Assembly (NCBI RefSeq): GCF_001571065.1
Contig: NZ_BCSW01000004.1
Location: 62,001-126,000, forward strand
Length of the DNA stretch: 64,000 bases
From: Dietzia cinnamea NBRC 102147
GTDB lineage: Bacteria > Actinomycetota > Actinomycetes > Mycobacteriales > Mycobacteriaceae
Direction: 5' to 3'
Of this stretch, positions 43,333-52,392 are shown in pieces. A program made the position numbers and the translations under genes. How positions within the stretch are numbered: the stretch's first letter is position 1; each line of letters starts with the position of its first letter. Below the pieces are notes generated by a model that ran no database searches, was not told where the DNA came from, and saw nothing but the letters and a program-made list of their open reading frames with translations.

Positions 43333-44055
43333 GCCCTCGACGATCTCCACCGACTCGATGGTGTGCGTGGTCTGGGGCCGACCCTGCGGGCTGCCGTCGG
43401 ACTCGATCGCGGTGACGGCCTCCATTCCCTCGGTGACGGTGCCGAAGAGGCTGTAGTCCGGCGGCAGCGAGACGCCGGAGTCACCGGTGACGATGAAGAA
43501 CTGGGAACCGTTGGTGTCGGGGCCGGCGTTGGCCATGGCCACCGACCCGATCTCGTACTCGCCCTCGGCGGGCAGTTCGTCGGCGAACTCGTAGCCCGGG
43601 CCGCCGCTGCCGGTGCCCTGCGGGTCGCCGCCCTGGATCATGAAGCCGGGGATCACGCGGTGGAAGGTGATGCCGTCGTAGTAGTTGTGGCGGGCGAGGA
43701 AGACGAAGTTGTTGACCGTCTCCGGTGCCTTCTCCTCGAGCAGGTCCACGGTGACGGGCCCGGCGTCGGTGGTGATGACGGCCGAGTAGTCGACCCCGGG
43801 GGTCAGGCACATCGGCGGGGCCGAGTCGAACGAGGTCGTGCGCTCGTCCGTTCCCTCGGCGGGCGGGCACTCGACCTCGCCGCCGGACTCGCGACCCTCG
43901 GACTGCGCCGCGCTGGTGGTGCCGCCGGTCGCCTGCTCGTCGGAGGCCGCGTCGTCGGAGGCGCAGCCGGCGAGCGCGAGGGGCGTGGCGAGGGCGAGCA
44001 CCCCGAGGGCGGTGCGGACGGTCGGGCGGCGGCGGGGTGAAGCGGTGAGGTGCAT
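43330..44055 (-). CDS. lipoprotein cyclophilin (peptidyl-prolyl isomerase)
   Basis: The 241-residue protein is exported as a lipoprotein: the lipobox LALAGC gives Cys31. A Ser/Glu-rich linker leads into a cyclophilin domain (about 85-240). FHRVIPGFMIQGGDPQGTG, FADELPAEGEYEIGSVAMANAG and SQFFIVTGD hold the catalytic Arg and Phe residues. It helps fold exported proteins at the outer face of the membrane. The gene is monocistronic and convergent with the DUF5129 gene. The M. tuberculosis glf-glfT2 interval has no such gene. Confidence 0.92.
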   Translation of the reverse strand: MHLTASPRRRPTVRTALGVLALATPLALAGCASDDAASDEQATGGTTSAAQSEGRESGGEVECPPAEGTDERTTSFDSAPPMCLTPGVDYSAVITTDAGPVTVDLLEEKAPETVNNFVFLARHNYYDGITFHRVIPGFMIQGGDPQGTGSGGPGYEFADELPAEGEYEIGSVAMANAGPDTNGSQFFIVTGDSGVSLPPDYSLFGTVTEGMEAVTAIESDGSPQGRPQTTHTIESVEIVEG

Positions 44056-44185
44056 GGGACGAGACTAGGTCAATGGCCTTGTTCGCGATCGGTCGGCGGT
44101 GGCGGGTGCAGTGGCGTCGACGACCGGCCATAGGGCCCGCGAGAACTCTGTGGCAGGCAATGTTCACCACCCTGACACATGTCGA

Positions 44186-44191
44186 GATAAT
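44186..44191 (+). promoter_or_regulatory. -10 box GATAAT, probable leaderless start of the GTPase gene
   Basis: GATAAT ends eight bases before the ATG; TTCACC at 44162-44167 is an 18-base-spaced -35 candidate. There is no ribosome site. Confidence 0.5.
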
Positions 44192-44199
44192 CTATACGA

Positions 44200-46206
44200 A
44201 TGGATCACGCTGCCCTCCGTGAAGAAGTCTTGCCCCTCCCCACGGTCAAATCGGGGTATCGCCGAGTACTCATGTTGGGGACCACCGGCGCGGGCAAGAC
44301 GACCGTTGTCAGGCAACTGCTCGGGACGAACCCACGCACCGAACGGTTTCCGTCCACGTCGACCGCAAAGACAACGGTCGCCGACACGGAGATCGTCCCG
44401 TGCGACGAACCCTTCTTCCGAGCGGCTGTCACCTTCATGCCCCGCGACGAAGTCGAGGACCATCTGCTCGACAATGTCGTGGCTGCAGCGCAAGCCGTAT
44501 ACGAGGGTGCGGCTAACGACGTCGTCTACATGAAGCTCCTCGATCACGAGGGGCAACGGTTTCGCCTGAGCTACCTACTCGGCCGTCCGATCGTGGAGGA
44601 CGACGACGACATCATCGATGACGCAATCGATGATGACGTCATCGAGGACGAGGCGAACCGCGAAACCGGGGACGAGAGCACGGAGATGTCCATCGCGGCG
44701 GGCACCGGGCTCGTGGAGGTCGACGTTTCTCAGTCACGAGAAGTGGTGGATCTCGCCGTGGCCAGGGTTCAGACAATGGTCCAGTCGATCCTCCCAAGGA
44801 TCGGAATGTCAGAGGCCTCCGAGGAAGGCGAAGACGCCTTTTACGAGGCGCTTCAGGACGCGGTCGCGGACTCGGCGATCACCGGCGAGGTGATCTCGAT
44901 GCTGGTCCGCGAGGTGACCAGCCGCTTCTCCGCACTGTCGTTTGGGTACCTGACGTGGGACGACGAGGGCTGGCCGCTCATGTGGACCCAGACCTCTGCC
45001 GACCGGGTCCAGTTCCTGGCGGAACTGTCTACGTTCTACGGTAACTCCGCGACCGGATTCGGGCGTCTTCTCACCCCGGTGGTCAACGGGATCCGCGTGA
45101 GCGGCCCGTTCGTCCCGACTTGGTCCGACCGACCACTCCGCCTGGTGATCATCGACAGTGAGGGGCTCGGACACACCCCTTCGTCCATCTCGTCGCTGTC
45201 ATCTTCGCTCGTGAAGAAGGTGGGACAGAGCGACTCGGTTCTTGTGGTTGACAACGCGCAACAGCCGATGCAGGCCGGGCCGCTGGCGGCGTTGACCCAA
45301 ATAGTCGAATCCGGGAGTGTGGCGAAGCTCCATCTCCTGTTCACCCACCTCGACGCGGTAAAGGGGGCCAACCTCACCGGCTACGCTGCTCGGACCGGGC
45401 ACGTCCGGGAATCGGTGGAGAACGCGCTCTCGAGTATCGAGTCCGCGGCCGGGGCCGCTGCCGCGCGAGCTCTGCGTCGGCGCTTGGACACTTCCGTTTA
45501 CTATGCGGGGCGGCTCGATCGGGTCCTTACCGCCAAGGACATCTTTGGACGCAAGGGGGCCACGGAGTTCTTGCGCTTGCGTGAGGAGCTGGAGGGGGAC
45601 GAGCCGGTACGCGATCATGGGGACGCCGAGATCGTCATCGCCCGCAAGGGGGTGGTCATCGCCGTCGAGAAAGCCACGGCCCGATTTCAGGAGGAATGGC
45701 TCGTCCGGTTGGGCGTGGAGAGGCCGGCGCCCGGAGCTGACCTCCGAGCCGAACACTGGGCGAGGATAAAGGCGCTCAACCGGCGGATAGTCGGGCGGAC
45801 CGACTTCGAATACCGCGACCTCAAGCCGGCCGGCGACTTACGGCGGGCACTGCAGAGTGTCCTTTACGCGATGCTGCAGAACCCCGTGCGCTGGCAGGGA
45901 CAGTCCGTGTCCGAGGACGAGCGGAGTGAGGTCGTCGACACGATCGCGCTGGCATTGACAGACAAAGTCGTCGGGCTTGCCGATAAGCAGATCATCCTCG
46001 ACCGAATGGACGCCTGGGACGCGGCGTGGGCCGAGTCCGGGAAGGGGTCGGTGGCCCGTCGCGCCCACATTCTGGCCGAGGACGTCATCAAATGTGGTGC
46101 CCCGGTTCCTACGGCCGACATGTCCATCGCAGCGACCCAGCTGGTCGACGCTGTTGAGCGCATTCTGGAAGAGGTCCGTGCGAACCACCATCTGACGCTG
46201 GAGTAG
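44200..46206 (+). CDS. P-loop GTPase-like protein, low GC, unrecognised family
   Basis: The 668-residue protein has Walker A GTTGAGKTT (27-35), a DSEG (319-322) that fits the DxxG switch II position, and THLD (382-385) in place of TKxD. The 280-residue stretch between Walker A and DSEG holds a strongly acidic run (about 131-160) and helices. The C-terminal 250 residues are helical (RLREELEGDEP; LRRALQSVLYAML), without membrane helices. The spacing is that of a large GTPase with a long insert, not of a known ribosomal or dynamin family. GC is visibly lower than in neighbours and rare ATA codons occur (near 45301, 45766, 45787), which suggests later acquisition. It could be a defence or stress ATPase/GTPase; I have no family name. 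Confidence 0.7.
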   Translation: MDHAALREEVLPLPTVKSGYRRVLMLGTTGAGKTTVVRQLLGTNPRTERFPSTSTAKTTVADTEIVPCDEPFFRAAVTFMPRDEVEDHLLDNVVAAAQAVYEGAANDVVYMKLLDHEGQRFRLSYLLGRPIVEDDDDIIDDAIDDDVIEDEANRETGDESTEMSIAAGTGLVEVDVSQSREVVDLAVARVQTMVQSILPRIGMSEASEEGEDAFYEALQDAVADSAITGEVISMLVREVTSRFSALSFGYLTWDDEGWPLMWTQTSADRVQFLAELSTFYGNSATGFGRLLTPVVNGIRVSGPFVPTWSDRPLRLVIIDSEGLGHTPSSISSLSSSLVKKVGQSDSVLVVDNAQQPMQAGPLAALTQIVESGSVAKLHLLFTHLDAVKGANLTGYAARTGHVRESVENALSSIESAAGAAAARALRRRLDTSVYYAGRLDRVLTAKDIFGRKGATEFLRLREELEGDEPVRDHGDAEIVIARKGVVIAVEKATARFQEEWLVRLGVERPAPGADLRAEHWARIKALNRRIVGRTDFEYRDLKPAGDLRRALQSVLYAMLQNPVRWQGQSVSEDERSEVVDTIALALTDKVVGLADKQIILDRMDAWDAAWAESGKGSVARRAHILAEDVIKCGAPVPTADMSIAATQLVDAVERILEEVRANHHLTLE

Positions 46207-46422
46207 GTGATCACCCGCGTCGACCGCGTCAATCACCTGGGCGCGCGGGTGGGGCCCCGGCGCGTGGTGGGCGGGGTGTGTCGGCCCCGACGGGTACGAT
46301 CGACCCGGCTTTCGTCCCGCAGCCGCGCCTCCCCGGCGGCGGCGCAGCGGGCGCGGAGGTGCGACAGGGCACAGCAATGTGAACGAGGGCGGCCCCGGCC
46401 GTCGGGACGGGGACACGCACAC

Positions 46423-48423
46423 ATGGAACATCACGGCCACCACGAGTTGGTCGACGAGGTCGAGCGATCGGTCGCCGCGCTCGCCGATCCACGTGGCCGG
46501 GAATGCCTCCAGCGGATCATCCTGCCGCGGGCCGGCGAGCCGCTCGACGTGCGCTCGCTCTACCTCGACGAGGCCCCCACCAACTCCCGCCGCGCCCACT
46601 CGTCCACCCGGACGTCGCTCGGCATCGGCGCGGACTCCGAGGTCTCCTTCGCCACCTACTTCAACGCGTTCGCCGCGGCCTACTGGCGCCGGTGGACGGT
46701 CCTGGACGAGGTCGTCCTGCGGCTGACCGTCCGCGGCGCGGGCCGCGTCGACCTGTACCGCTCGAAGATCGACGGCTCCCGCATCGCGATCACCGGGGAC
46801 GTCGTCGGCGAGCCGGGTCGCGCCGGGCAGGTCACCACGGTCGAGTTCGTGTGCGACCTCGGTCCGTTCGAGGACGGCGGCTGGATCTGGTTCGACCTCA
46901 CCTCCGACACGGACGTCGAGCTGCTCTCGGGCGGCTGGTACTCCGCCGTCGACGCCCCGGCCACGCGCCCCGACGCCGGCCCGGACGGTCGACCCGACCC
47001 GGCCGTGCAGGTACCCAACGACCGCCGCGTGACCGTCGGCATCCCCACGTTCAACCGCCCCGGTGACGCGGTGGCCGCGCTGCGCGCGCTGACGTCCGAC
47101 CCCGAGGTCGACGCGGTGATCGACGCGGTCCTCATGCCGGACCAGGGCGACAGGAAGGTCCGCGACGAGCCCGGGTTCGCGGAGGCGGCGGAGTTCCTGG
47201 GCGACCGGCTGCACATCTTCGACCAGCCGAACCTCGGCGGGTCGGGCGGCTACAGCCGCATCATGTACGAGGCCCGCAGGCTGACGGACTCGCCGTACAT
47301 CCTGTACATGGACGACGACATCGAGATCGAACCCGACTCGATCCTGCGGGCGCTGGCTTTCGGGCGTTTCGCCACCGTCCCGATGCTGGTCGGCGGGCAG
47401 ATGCTCAACCTGCAGGAGCGCAGCCATTTGCACACGATGGGCGAGGTGGTGGGCGCCCACGACTTCATGTGGACCGCCGCCCCGCACGCGGACTACGACT
47501 ACGACTTCTCCACGTACCAGCTCACGGACCGCGACAACCCCAAGCCGCTGCACCGCCGCATCGACGTGGACTACAACGGCTGGTGGATGTGCCTCATCCC
47601 GCGCGTCGTGGCAGAGAAGATCGGCCAACCGCTGCCGCTCTTCATCAAGTGGGACGACGCGGAGTACGGGCTGCGCGCGCGACGCGCCGGCCACCCCACG
47701 GTCACCATGCCCGGTGTGGCGATCTGGCACATGGCGTGGTCGGACAAGGACGACGCGATCGACTGGCAGGCCTACTTCCACCTGCGCAACCGCCTCGTGG
47801 TGGCGTCGCTCTACCACGACGGCGACCACAAGGGGATCATGCAGTCCAGCCTCAAGGCGCTGGTCAAGCACCTGGTCTGCCTCGAGTACTCGACGGTGGC
47901 CATCCAGATCGAGGCGATCCGCGACTTCCTCCGCGGCCCCGAGGCCCTGTACGAGTTGTTGCCCACCGCCCTGCCCAAGGTGCGGGCGATGCGCGCGGAG
48001 TTCCCGGACGCCGTGGTCATCCCGTCGGCCGTCGACCTGCCCGCGCCGTCGGGCGGCCCGGCCGGGATCCACTCCGAGCCCCGCGGCCCGGTCCGCAAGG
48101 CCGTCGCGCTGGCCAGGGGTCTCGCGCACACCCTGAGCAAGGACGACAAGCGGCACCACGAGGTGCCGCAGGCGAACTTCCCGCCGATCGAGGCGCGCTG
48201 GTACTCGCTCAGCCGGGTCGACGGCGCCACGGTCACCACCGCCGACGGCCGCGGGGTGGTCTACCGCAAGCGCGACCGCGAGCTGGCCGCCGCGCTGTTC
48301 AAGGAGTCGGCGGCCCTGCACCGCGAGCTGTTCCGACGGTTCCCCGAGATGCGGCGCCGCTACCGTGACGCCCACAGCGAACTCGTGACCAAGGAGGCCT
48401 GGAGCCGTGTCTTCGATGCCTGA
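46423..48423 (+). CDS. glfT2: galactofuranosyltransferase 2
   Basis: The 666-residue enzyme polymerises UDP-galactofuranose onto the galactan chain, alternating beta-1,5 and beta-1,6 links. An N-terminal beta-sandwich (1-190) is followed by a GT-A domain (about 205-450). The metal motif is MDDDIEIEP with Asp297-Asp299, the likely base is in FIKWDDAEYG (Asp411, Asp412), and HMAWSDKDD supplies the late His. A helical C-terminal domain follows. ATG 46423 was chosen from the known N-terminus; a long in-frame leader from 46207 is probably untranslated. It overlaps the PAP2 gene by 17 bases, so this opens an operon running into ubiA. Confidence 0.95.
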   Translation: MEHHGHHELVDEVERSVAALADPRGRECLQRIILPRAGEPLDVRSLYLDEAPTNSRRAHSSTRTSLGIGADSEVSFATYFNAFAAAYWRRWTVLDEVVLRLTVRGAGRVDLYRSKIDGSRIAITGDVVGEPGRAGQVTTVEFVCDLGPFEDGGWIWFDLTSDTDVELLSGGWYSAVDAPATRPDAGPDGRPDPAVQVPNDRRVTVGIPTFNRPGDAVAALRALTSDPEVDAVIDAVLMPDQGDRKVRDEPGFAEAAEFLGDRLHIFDQPNLGGSGGYSRIMYEARRLTDSPYILYMDDDIEIEPDSILRALAFGRFATVPMLVGGQMLNLQERSHLHTMGEVVGAHDFMWTAAPHADYDYDFSTYQLTDRDNPKPLHRRIDVDYNGWWMCLIPRVVAEKIGQPLPLFIKWDDAEYGLRARRAGHPTVTMPGVAIWHMAWSDKDDAIDWQAYFHLRNRLVVASLYHDGDHKGIMQSSLKALVKHLVCLEYSTVAIQIEAIRDFLRGPEALYELLPTALPKVRAMRAEFPDAVVIPSAVDLPAPSGGPAGIHSEPRGPVRKAVALARGLAHTLSKDDKRHHEVPQANFPPIEARWYSLSRVDGATVTTADGRGVVYRKRDRELAAALFKESAALHRELFRRFPEMRRRYRDAHSELVTKEAWSRVFDA

Positions 48424-49033
48424 TCCCGCGGGTTCGGTCGAGATCCCCGTACCCACCGGCGAGGTCCGGCTCCTGGCGGCGGTGCAGAAGCGCCTGCTCG
48501 CCGTGCCCGGGTCGCGTCAGGCGGCCGTGACGCTGTCGCACGTCGGCGAGCACGCCCTCGGGTGGATGGCGATCGCGGCGGCCGGCATGGTCGTCGACCC
48601 CGATCGCCGTGGCCGCTGGGCCATGGTCGGTGTCGGCAGCTTCGGCGCCCACGCCACGTCCGTCGTCGTCAAGCGCGTCGTGCGTCGGCGCCGACCGGAC
48701 CACCCCTCCGTCGCCGTGGGGGTGGGCACCCCCTCCAAGCTGAGCTTCCCCTCGTCCCACGCCACCTCCACCACCGCGTTCGCCCTGCTCGCGGGGTCGG
48801 TGTCCGGCGTCCCGGTCGCGCCGGCGCTCGTGCCGCTGATGCTGGCGTCCAGGTTGGTGCTCGGAGTCCATTACCCTTCGGATGTGGTCGCCGGTGCCGC
48901 CGTCGGTGCGGGCTGCGCTGCCCTCACCCGCGCGGTCTGGCCCTCGGACGCGGTCCAGCAGGTCCTGCCCGGGGCACTGCGCGACGGCGCGGCGGGTCCG
49001 CGCGCCACCCAGATTCCCGAGGAGAAGCGATGA
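48407..49033 (+). CDS. PAP2 phosphatase of the decaprenyl-phosphoribose pathway
   Basis: The 208-residue membrane protein has PAP2 signatures KRVVRRRRP, SFPSSHATST and SRLVLGVHYPSD, with several hydrophobic helices. By position and sequence it is the counterpart of Rv3807c, proposed to remove the 5-phosphate from decaprenyl-phosphoryl-5-phosphoribose. GTG 48407 has a perfect AAGGAGG nine bases upstream, which sits inside the end of glfT2. The next gene starts within this stop (ATGA). Confidence 0.9.
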   Translation: MSSMPDPAGSVEIPVPTGEVRLLAAVQKRLLAVPGSRQAAVTLSHVGEHALGWMAIAAAGMVVDPDRRGRWAMVGVGSFGAHATSVVVKRVVRRRRPDHPSVAVGVGTPSKLSFPSSHATSTTAFALLAGSVSGVPVAPALVPLMLASRLVLGVHYPSDVVAGAAVGAGCAALTRAVWPSDAVQQVLPGALRDGAAGPRATQIPEEKR

Positions 49034-50067
49034 CCGATCAGACCGGAGTGCCGGCCGCCCGGGGCGGGACGGAACACCATCTCCTGGGCGCCGAACCGCA
49101 CACGGCCAACGAGATCGACGACATCGAGGAGGCCGCCGAGGAGTCCGGGGGCGCGCCCCCGAAGAACCTGCTCGACGGCATGATCAAGGCCCTCCGGCCG
49201 CGTCAGTGGGTCAAGAACGTCCTCGTCATCGCGGCGCCCGCCGCGGCGGGGTCGCAGACACTCACCGACGGCAGCGTCCTGTTCTCCGTCTTCATCGCGT
49301 TCGTGGCGTTCTGCATGGCCGCCTCGAGCGTGTACCTCATCAACGACGCGATGGACGTCGAGGCGGACCGCGCGCACCCGACCAAGCGCTTCCGGCCCAT
49401 CGCGGCGGGCGTGTTGCCGGTCGGGCTCGCCTACGCGATGGCGGTGGTGCTCATCGTCGCCGCGCTCGTCATCTCGGTGTTGTTCGCGCACCCGGCCCTG
49501 GCGATCGTCGTGGCCGTGTACATCGTGCTGCAGCTCATGTACTGCTTCGGGCTCAAGCACCAGCCGGTGCTCGACATCGCGTTCGTCTCCTCCGGCTTCC
49601 TGTTGCGCGCGGTCGCCGGCGGTGCGGCCGCCGAGGTCGAGATCTCGCAGTGGTTCCTGCTCGTCATGGCGTTCGGTTCGCTGTTCATGGCGGCGGGCAA
49701 GCGGTACGCGGAACTGAGCCTGCACCTGAAGACGGGCGCGAAGATCCGCAAGGCGCTGGAGAGCTACACGCCCACCTACCTGCGGTTCGTGTGGACGCTG
49801 TCGGCCACCGTGCTCGTGCTCTGCTACGCGCTGTGGGCGTACGACCGGGGCTCGGACCCCACCCAGCCGAGCGGTGCGGCGATCTGGCTGCAGATCTCGA
49901 TCGTGCCGTTCACCATCGCCGTCCTGCGCTATGCGGTCGACGTCGACGCCGCGCAGGCGGGCGAGCCCGAGGACATCGCGCTGGGCGACCGGGTCCTGCA
50001 GGTCCTCGCCGCGCTGTGGGTCCTGACCGTGGTGATCGGGGTCTACATCGTCCCGTCGCTGGCCTGA
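49030..50067 (+). CDS. ubiA: decaprenyl-phosphate phosphoribosyltransferase
   Basis: The 345-residue UbiA-family enzyme joins 5-phosphoribosyl diphosphate to decaprenyl phosphate, the first committed step to the arabinofuranose donor. Motif NDAMDVEADRAHPTKRFRPI (Asp-rich metal site) and the second acidic site in YAVDVDAAQAGEP are present, among about nine membrane helices. An acidic cytoplasmic tail of about 45 residues (NEIDDIEEAAEESGG) precedes the first helix. ATG overlaps the PAP2 stop by four bases. The counterpart is Rv3806c. Confidence 0.93.
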   Translation: MTDQTGVPAARGGTEHHLLGAEPHTANEIDDIEEAAEESGGAPPKNLLDGMIKALRPRQWVKNVLVIAAPAAAGSQTLTDGSVLFSVFIAFVAFCMAASSVYLINDAMDVEADRAHPTKRFRPIAAGVLPVGLAYAMAVVLIVAALVISVLFAHPALAIVVAVYIVLQLMYCFGLKHQPVLDIAFVSSGFLLRAVAGGAAAEVEISQWFLLVMAFGSLFMAAGKRYAELSLHLKTGAKIRKALESYTPTYLRFVWTLSATVLVLCYALWAYDRGSDPTQPSGAAIWLQISIVPFTIAVLRYAVDVDAAQAGEPEDIALGDRVLQVLAALWVLTVVIGVYIVPSLA

Positions 50068-50083
50068 TCTCGGCGGGCACACG

Positions 50084-52198
50084 ATGTCGGAGGTGACGGC
50101 GGAGCGCCGTGACGGTCGTCGCGACCAGCGCGGGGCCGGATCCGGCGAGCCGCGGGCCGAGCACCGCGACGTGGTCGGACGCGGGCGGGGCGACGCGGTC
50201 TTCTGGACCGGGCTCGCCGTGGTGGTGGCGATCTTCTTCGCCGGCGCATGGCAGCGGCGGTGGATCGCCGACGACGGTCTCATCGTGCTGCGGACGGTCC
50301 GCAACCTCGTGGCCGGCAACGGCCCGGTGTTCAACGCGGGGGAGCGGGTCGAGTCCAACACCTCCACGTTGTGGACCTATCTCATCTACGGCACCCATGA
50401 GGTCGTCGGCTACCGCCTCGAGCTGGTCTCGCTGGGCCTGGCGCTCACGCTGAGCATGCTGGCGGTGGCGTGCGCGATGCTGGGCGCCCGCGTCATGTAC
50501 CGCGGGACCCGACGCGCCCCGGCGGGCGGGCCGATGCTGCTCCTGCCGTTCGGCGTCCTCGTCTATGTCATGCTGCCGCCGGCCCGCGACTTCGCCAGTT
50601 CCGGACTCGAGACCGGGCTGGTGATCTGCTGGATCGGCGTCATGTGGCTGGGCCTGCAGCTCTGGGCCCGGTCCCCGCATCGCGAGGGCCGCTTCGGCCT
50701 GCCCGCGCCGGGGACGGCGGCGATCGCGTTCATCGCCGGCCTCGGGCCCCTCGTGCGGCCCGAGATGGCGCTGGCGGCGGCGGTGTTCCTCGCGATGATG
50801 GCGGCGTCCCGCCAGTCGTGGCGGCACCTGGGTTGGCTCGTGGTCATCGCGGGCACGGTGCCGGTCGTCTACCAGCTCTGGCGGATGTCCTACTACGCGC
50901 TGCCGTACCCGCTCACGGCCGTGGCCAAGGACGCCGGCGGGGCGAAGTGGGACAAGGGCGCCGAGTACCTGTGGGATCTGCTCGCGCCGTACGTGCTGCT
51001 GCTGCCGCTCGTCGCCGTCCTCGTCGCGGGCCTCGTGGCCCTGTGGGCCCGCACGGCCCCACGTCGCGCGGCCGGTGCGTCGTCCGGACATCCGCTACTC
51101 CGACTCGGGATCCGCTCCCTTCACAGGGGTAGCGAATCCGGTCCGGCGGTATCGGATTCCGGGTCAGGAGAGGGTGACGACGACGAGGGCGGCCGGCTGC
51201 TCCGCCTGCGGGGGCGGGTCCGCTCCACCCCGGTCGTCACGGTCGCGTTCCTCGTCGTGGCCCTGGTGATGCTGCTGTACGTCACCCGCGTCGGCGGTGA
51301 CTTCATGCACGGCCGCGTGCTGCTGCCGTCCCTGTTCCTGATCCTCCTGCCCGTCTCGGTGGTGCCCCTGCCCGTAGGGCCCGCCCGCGGGTCCGCGGAC
51401 GCCTCCGTGCGGCGGGTGGCGGTACCCGTGACCGCGGCCGCGTGGCTCGTCGTCATCGGATGGGCGGTCACCGTCCAGGTCGTCGAGGACCCCTTCCGCG
51501 AGGAGCCGGAGTCCATCACGTCGGCCGGCATCGTCGACGAGCGGCAGTTCTACATCCAGCGCACGGGGCACAGACACCCGCTCCTCGCCGACGACTACCT
51601 CGACTTCCCGCGCATGCGCGCGCTCGTGCGCGACGTCTCCCGCAACGAGACGGGGGCGGTGTTCCTGCCGGTGCCGGGTTTTCAGGACCGCTGGGACGTC
51701 GTCGCCTACGACCACCCGATGCCCGGGTTGGCGCCGTTCGAACTGCCCGAGGACCCCGTCAAGACCGTCGTGTTCCTCAACCTGGGCATGACCAGCATGA
51801 ACCTGCCCCTCGACGTGGGCGTGTACGACACGGTCGGCCTGGCCTCGCCGCTCGCCGCGCACACGGATCGGATGGAGGACGGGCGGATCGGGCACGACAA
51901 GTTCTTGCCGTACGACTGGGTGCTCGCGCAGAGGCAGGTGATCGAGAACCCGGTCAACTTCCCGCGGTGGATCGACGTCAACTGGGTCAACCAGGCCGAG
52001 GTGGCGCTCCAGTGTCCGGCGACGCAGGCGCTGATCGAGTCGTACTCCGCCCCGTTGACCCCCGAGCGGCGATGGTCCAACCTGGTGAACGCATTCTCAT
52101 TCGCCGAGTACCGGATCAACAGAATCCCTGCTTACGAGGTGCAGAGGTGCGGCTTACCGATGCCTGAGGAGGTGGAGAAGTATCAGGGCACTCGGTAG
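50084..52198 (+). CDS. aftB: arabinofuranosyltransferase AftB
   Basis: The 704-residue GT-C enzyme adds the terminal beta-1,2 arabinofuranose to arabinan. It has a basic cytoplasmic tail, about ten membrane helices and a C-terminal periplasmic domain with Cys residues (LQCPATQALI; VQRCGLP). The likely catalytic acid is in WIADDGLIVLRTVRNL after the first helix. Between helices, about residues 335-360, an unusual Ser/Gly/Arg-rich segment (GHPLLRLGIRSLHRGSESG) is encoded by a family A palindromic element in frame; it is probably a loop insertion. ATG 50084 is 17 bases past ubiA, so co-transcription is likely. Confidence 0.9.
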   Translation: MSEVTAERRDGRRDQRGAGSGEPRAEHRDVVGRGRGDAVFWTGLAVVVAIFFAGAWQRRWIADDGLIVLRTVRNLVAGNGPVFNAGERVESNTSTLWTYLIYGTHEVVGYRLELVSLGLALTLSMLAVACAMLGARVMYRGTRRAPAGGPMLLLPFGVLVYVMLPPARDFASSGLETGLVICWIGVMWLGLQLWARSPHREGRFGLPAPGTAAIAFIAGLGPLVRPEMALAAAVFLAMMAASRQSWRHLGWLVVIAGTVPVVYQLWRMSYYALPYPLTAVAKDAGGAKWDKGAEYLWDLLAPYVLLLPLVAVLVAGLVALWARTAPRRAAGASSGHPLLRLGIRSLHRGSESGPAVSDSGSGEGDDDEGGRLLRLRGRVRSTPVVTVAFLVVALVMLLYVTRVGGDFMHGRVLLPSLFLILLPVSVVPLPVGPARGSADASVRRVAVPVTAAAWLVVIGWAVTVQVVEDPFREEPESITSAGIVDERQFYIQRTGHRHPLLADDYLDFPRMRALVRDVSRNETGAVFLPVPGFQDRWDVVAYDHPMPGLAPFELPEDPVKTVVFLNLGMTSMNLPLDVGVYDTVGLASPLAAHTDRMEDGRIGHDKFLPYDWVLAQRQVIENPVNFPRWIDVNWVNQAEVALQCPATQALIESYSAPLTPERRWSNLVNAFSFAEYRINRIPAYEVQRCGLPMPEEVEKYQGTR
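51090..51161. repeat. nested palindromic element, family A, copy 2, inside aftB
   Basis: Four arms as in the copy at 40267: ATCCGCTACTCCG (51090-51102), GGATCCGCTCCCT (51108-51120), AGGGGTAGCGAATCC (51125-51139) and CGGTATCGGATTCCG (51147-51161). It is read in frame without a stop, adding about 24 residues to AftB. It is more diverged than the copy at 40267. Confidence 0.8.
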
Positions 52199-52392
52199 GG
52201 TGGCGCTCGCTGTTGTCTCGAAACGGTAACAGTCAGGGGTCGAATCGGTCCCCGACCTGTAACACCTGTCCCAAAATGCGCGACAGTATCGATGACCTCG
52301 ATGTCGCAGTTCCGGTCCTTCCCTGGTGGGGCCGGTCCGATGAACGTCACCGATGCCCTGCGGGCACCAGGAACGAACAAAGGAACCAACGA

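Noticed and set aside
46207-46422. 72-codon N-terminal extension of GlfT2
   Set aside because: The extension is Arg/Pro-rich without family likeness; MEHHGHHELVDEV begins at the expected GlfT2 N-terminus.
45838-48456. 872-codon open frame on the minus strand
   Set aside because: It spans the end of the GTPase gene and all of glfT2 in antisense and has no recognisable domain.
52225-52265. tRNA-like T-loop near GGGGTCGAATCGG
   Set aside because: No acceptor, anticodon or D-arm pairing could be drawn around it; I found no tRNA or rRNA gene in the window.
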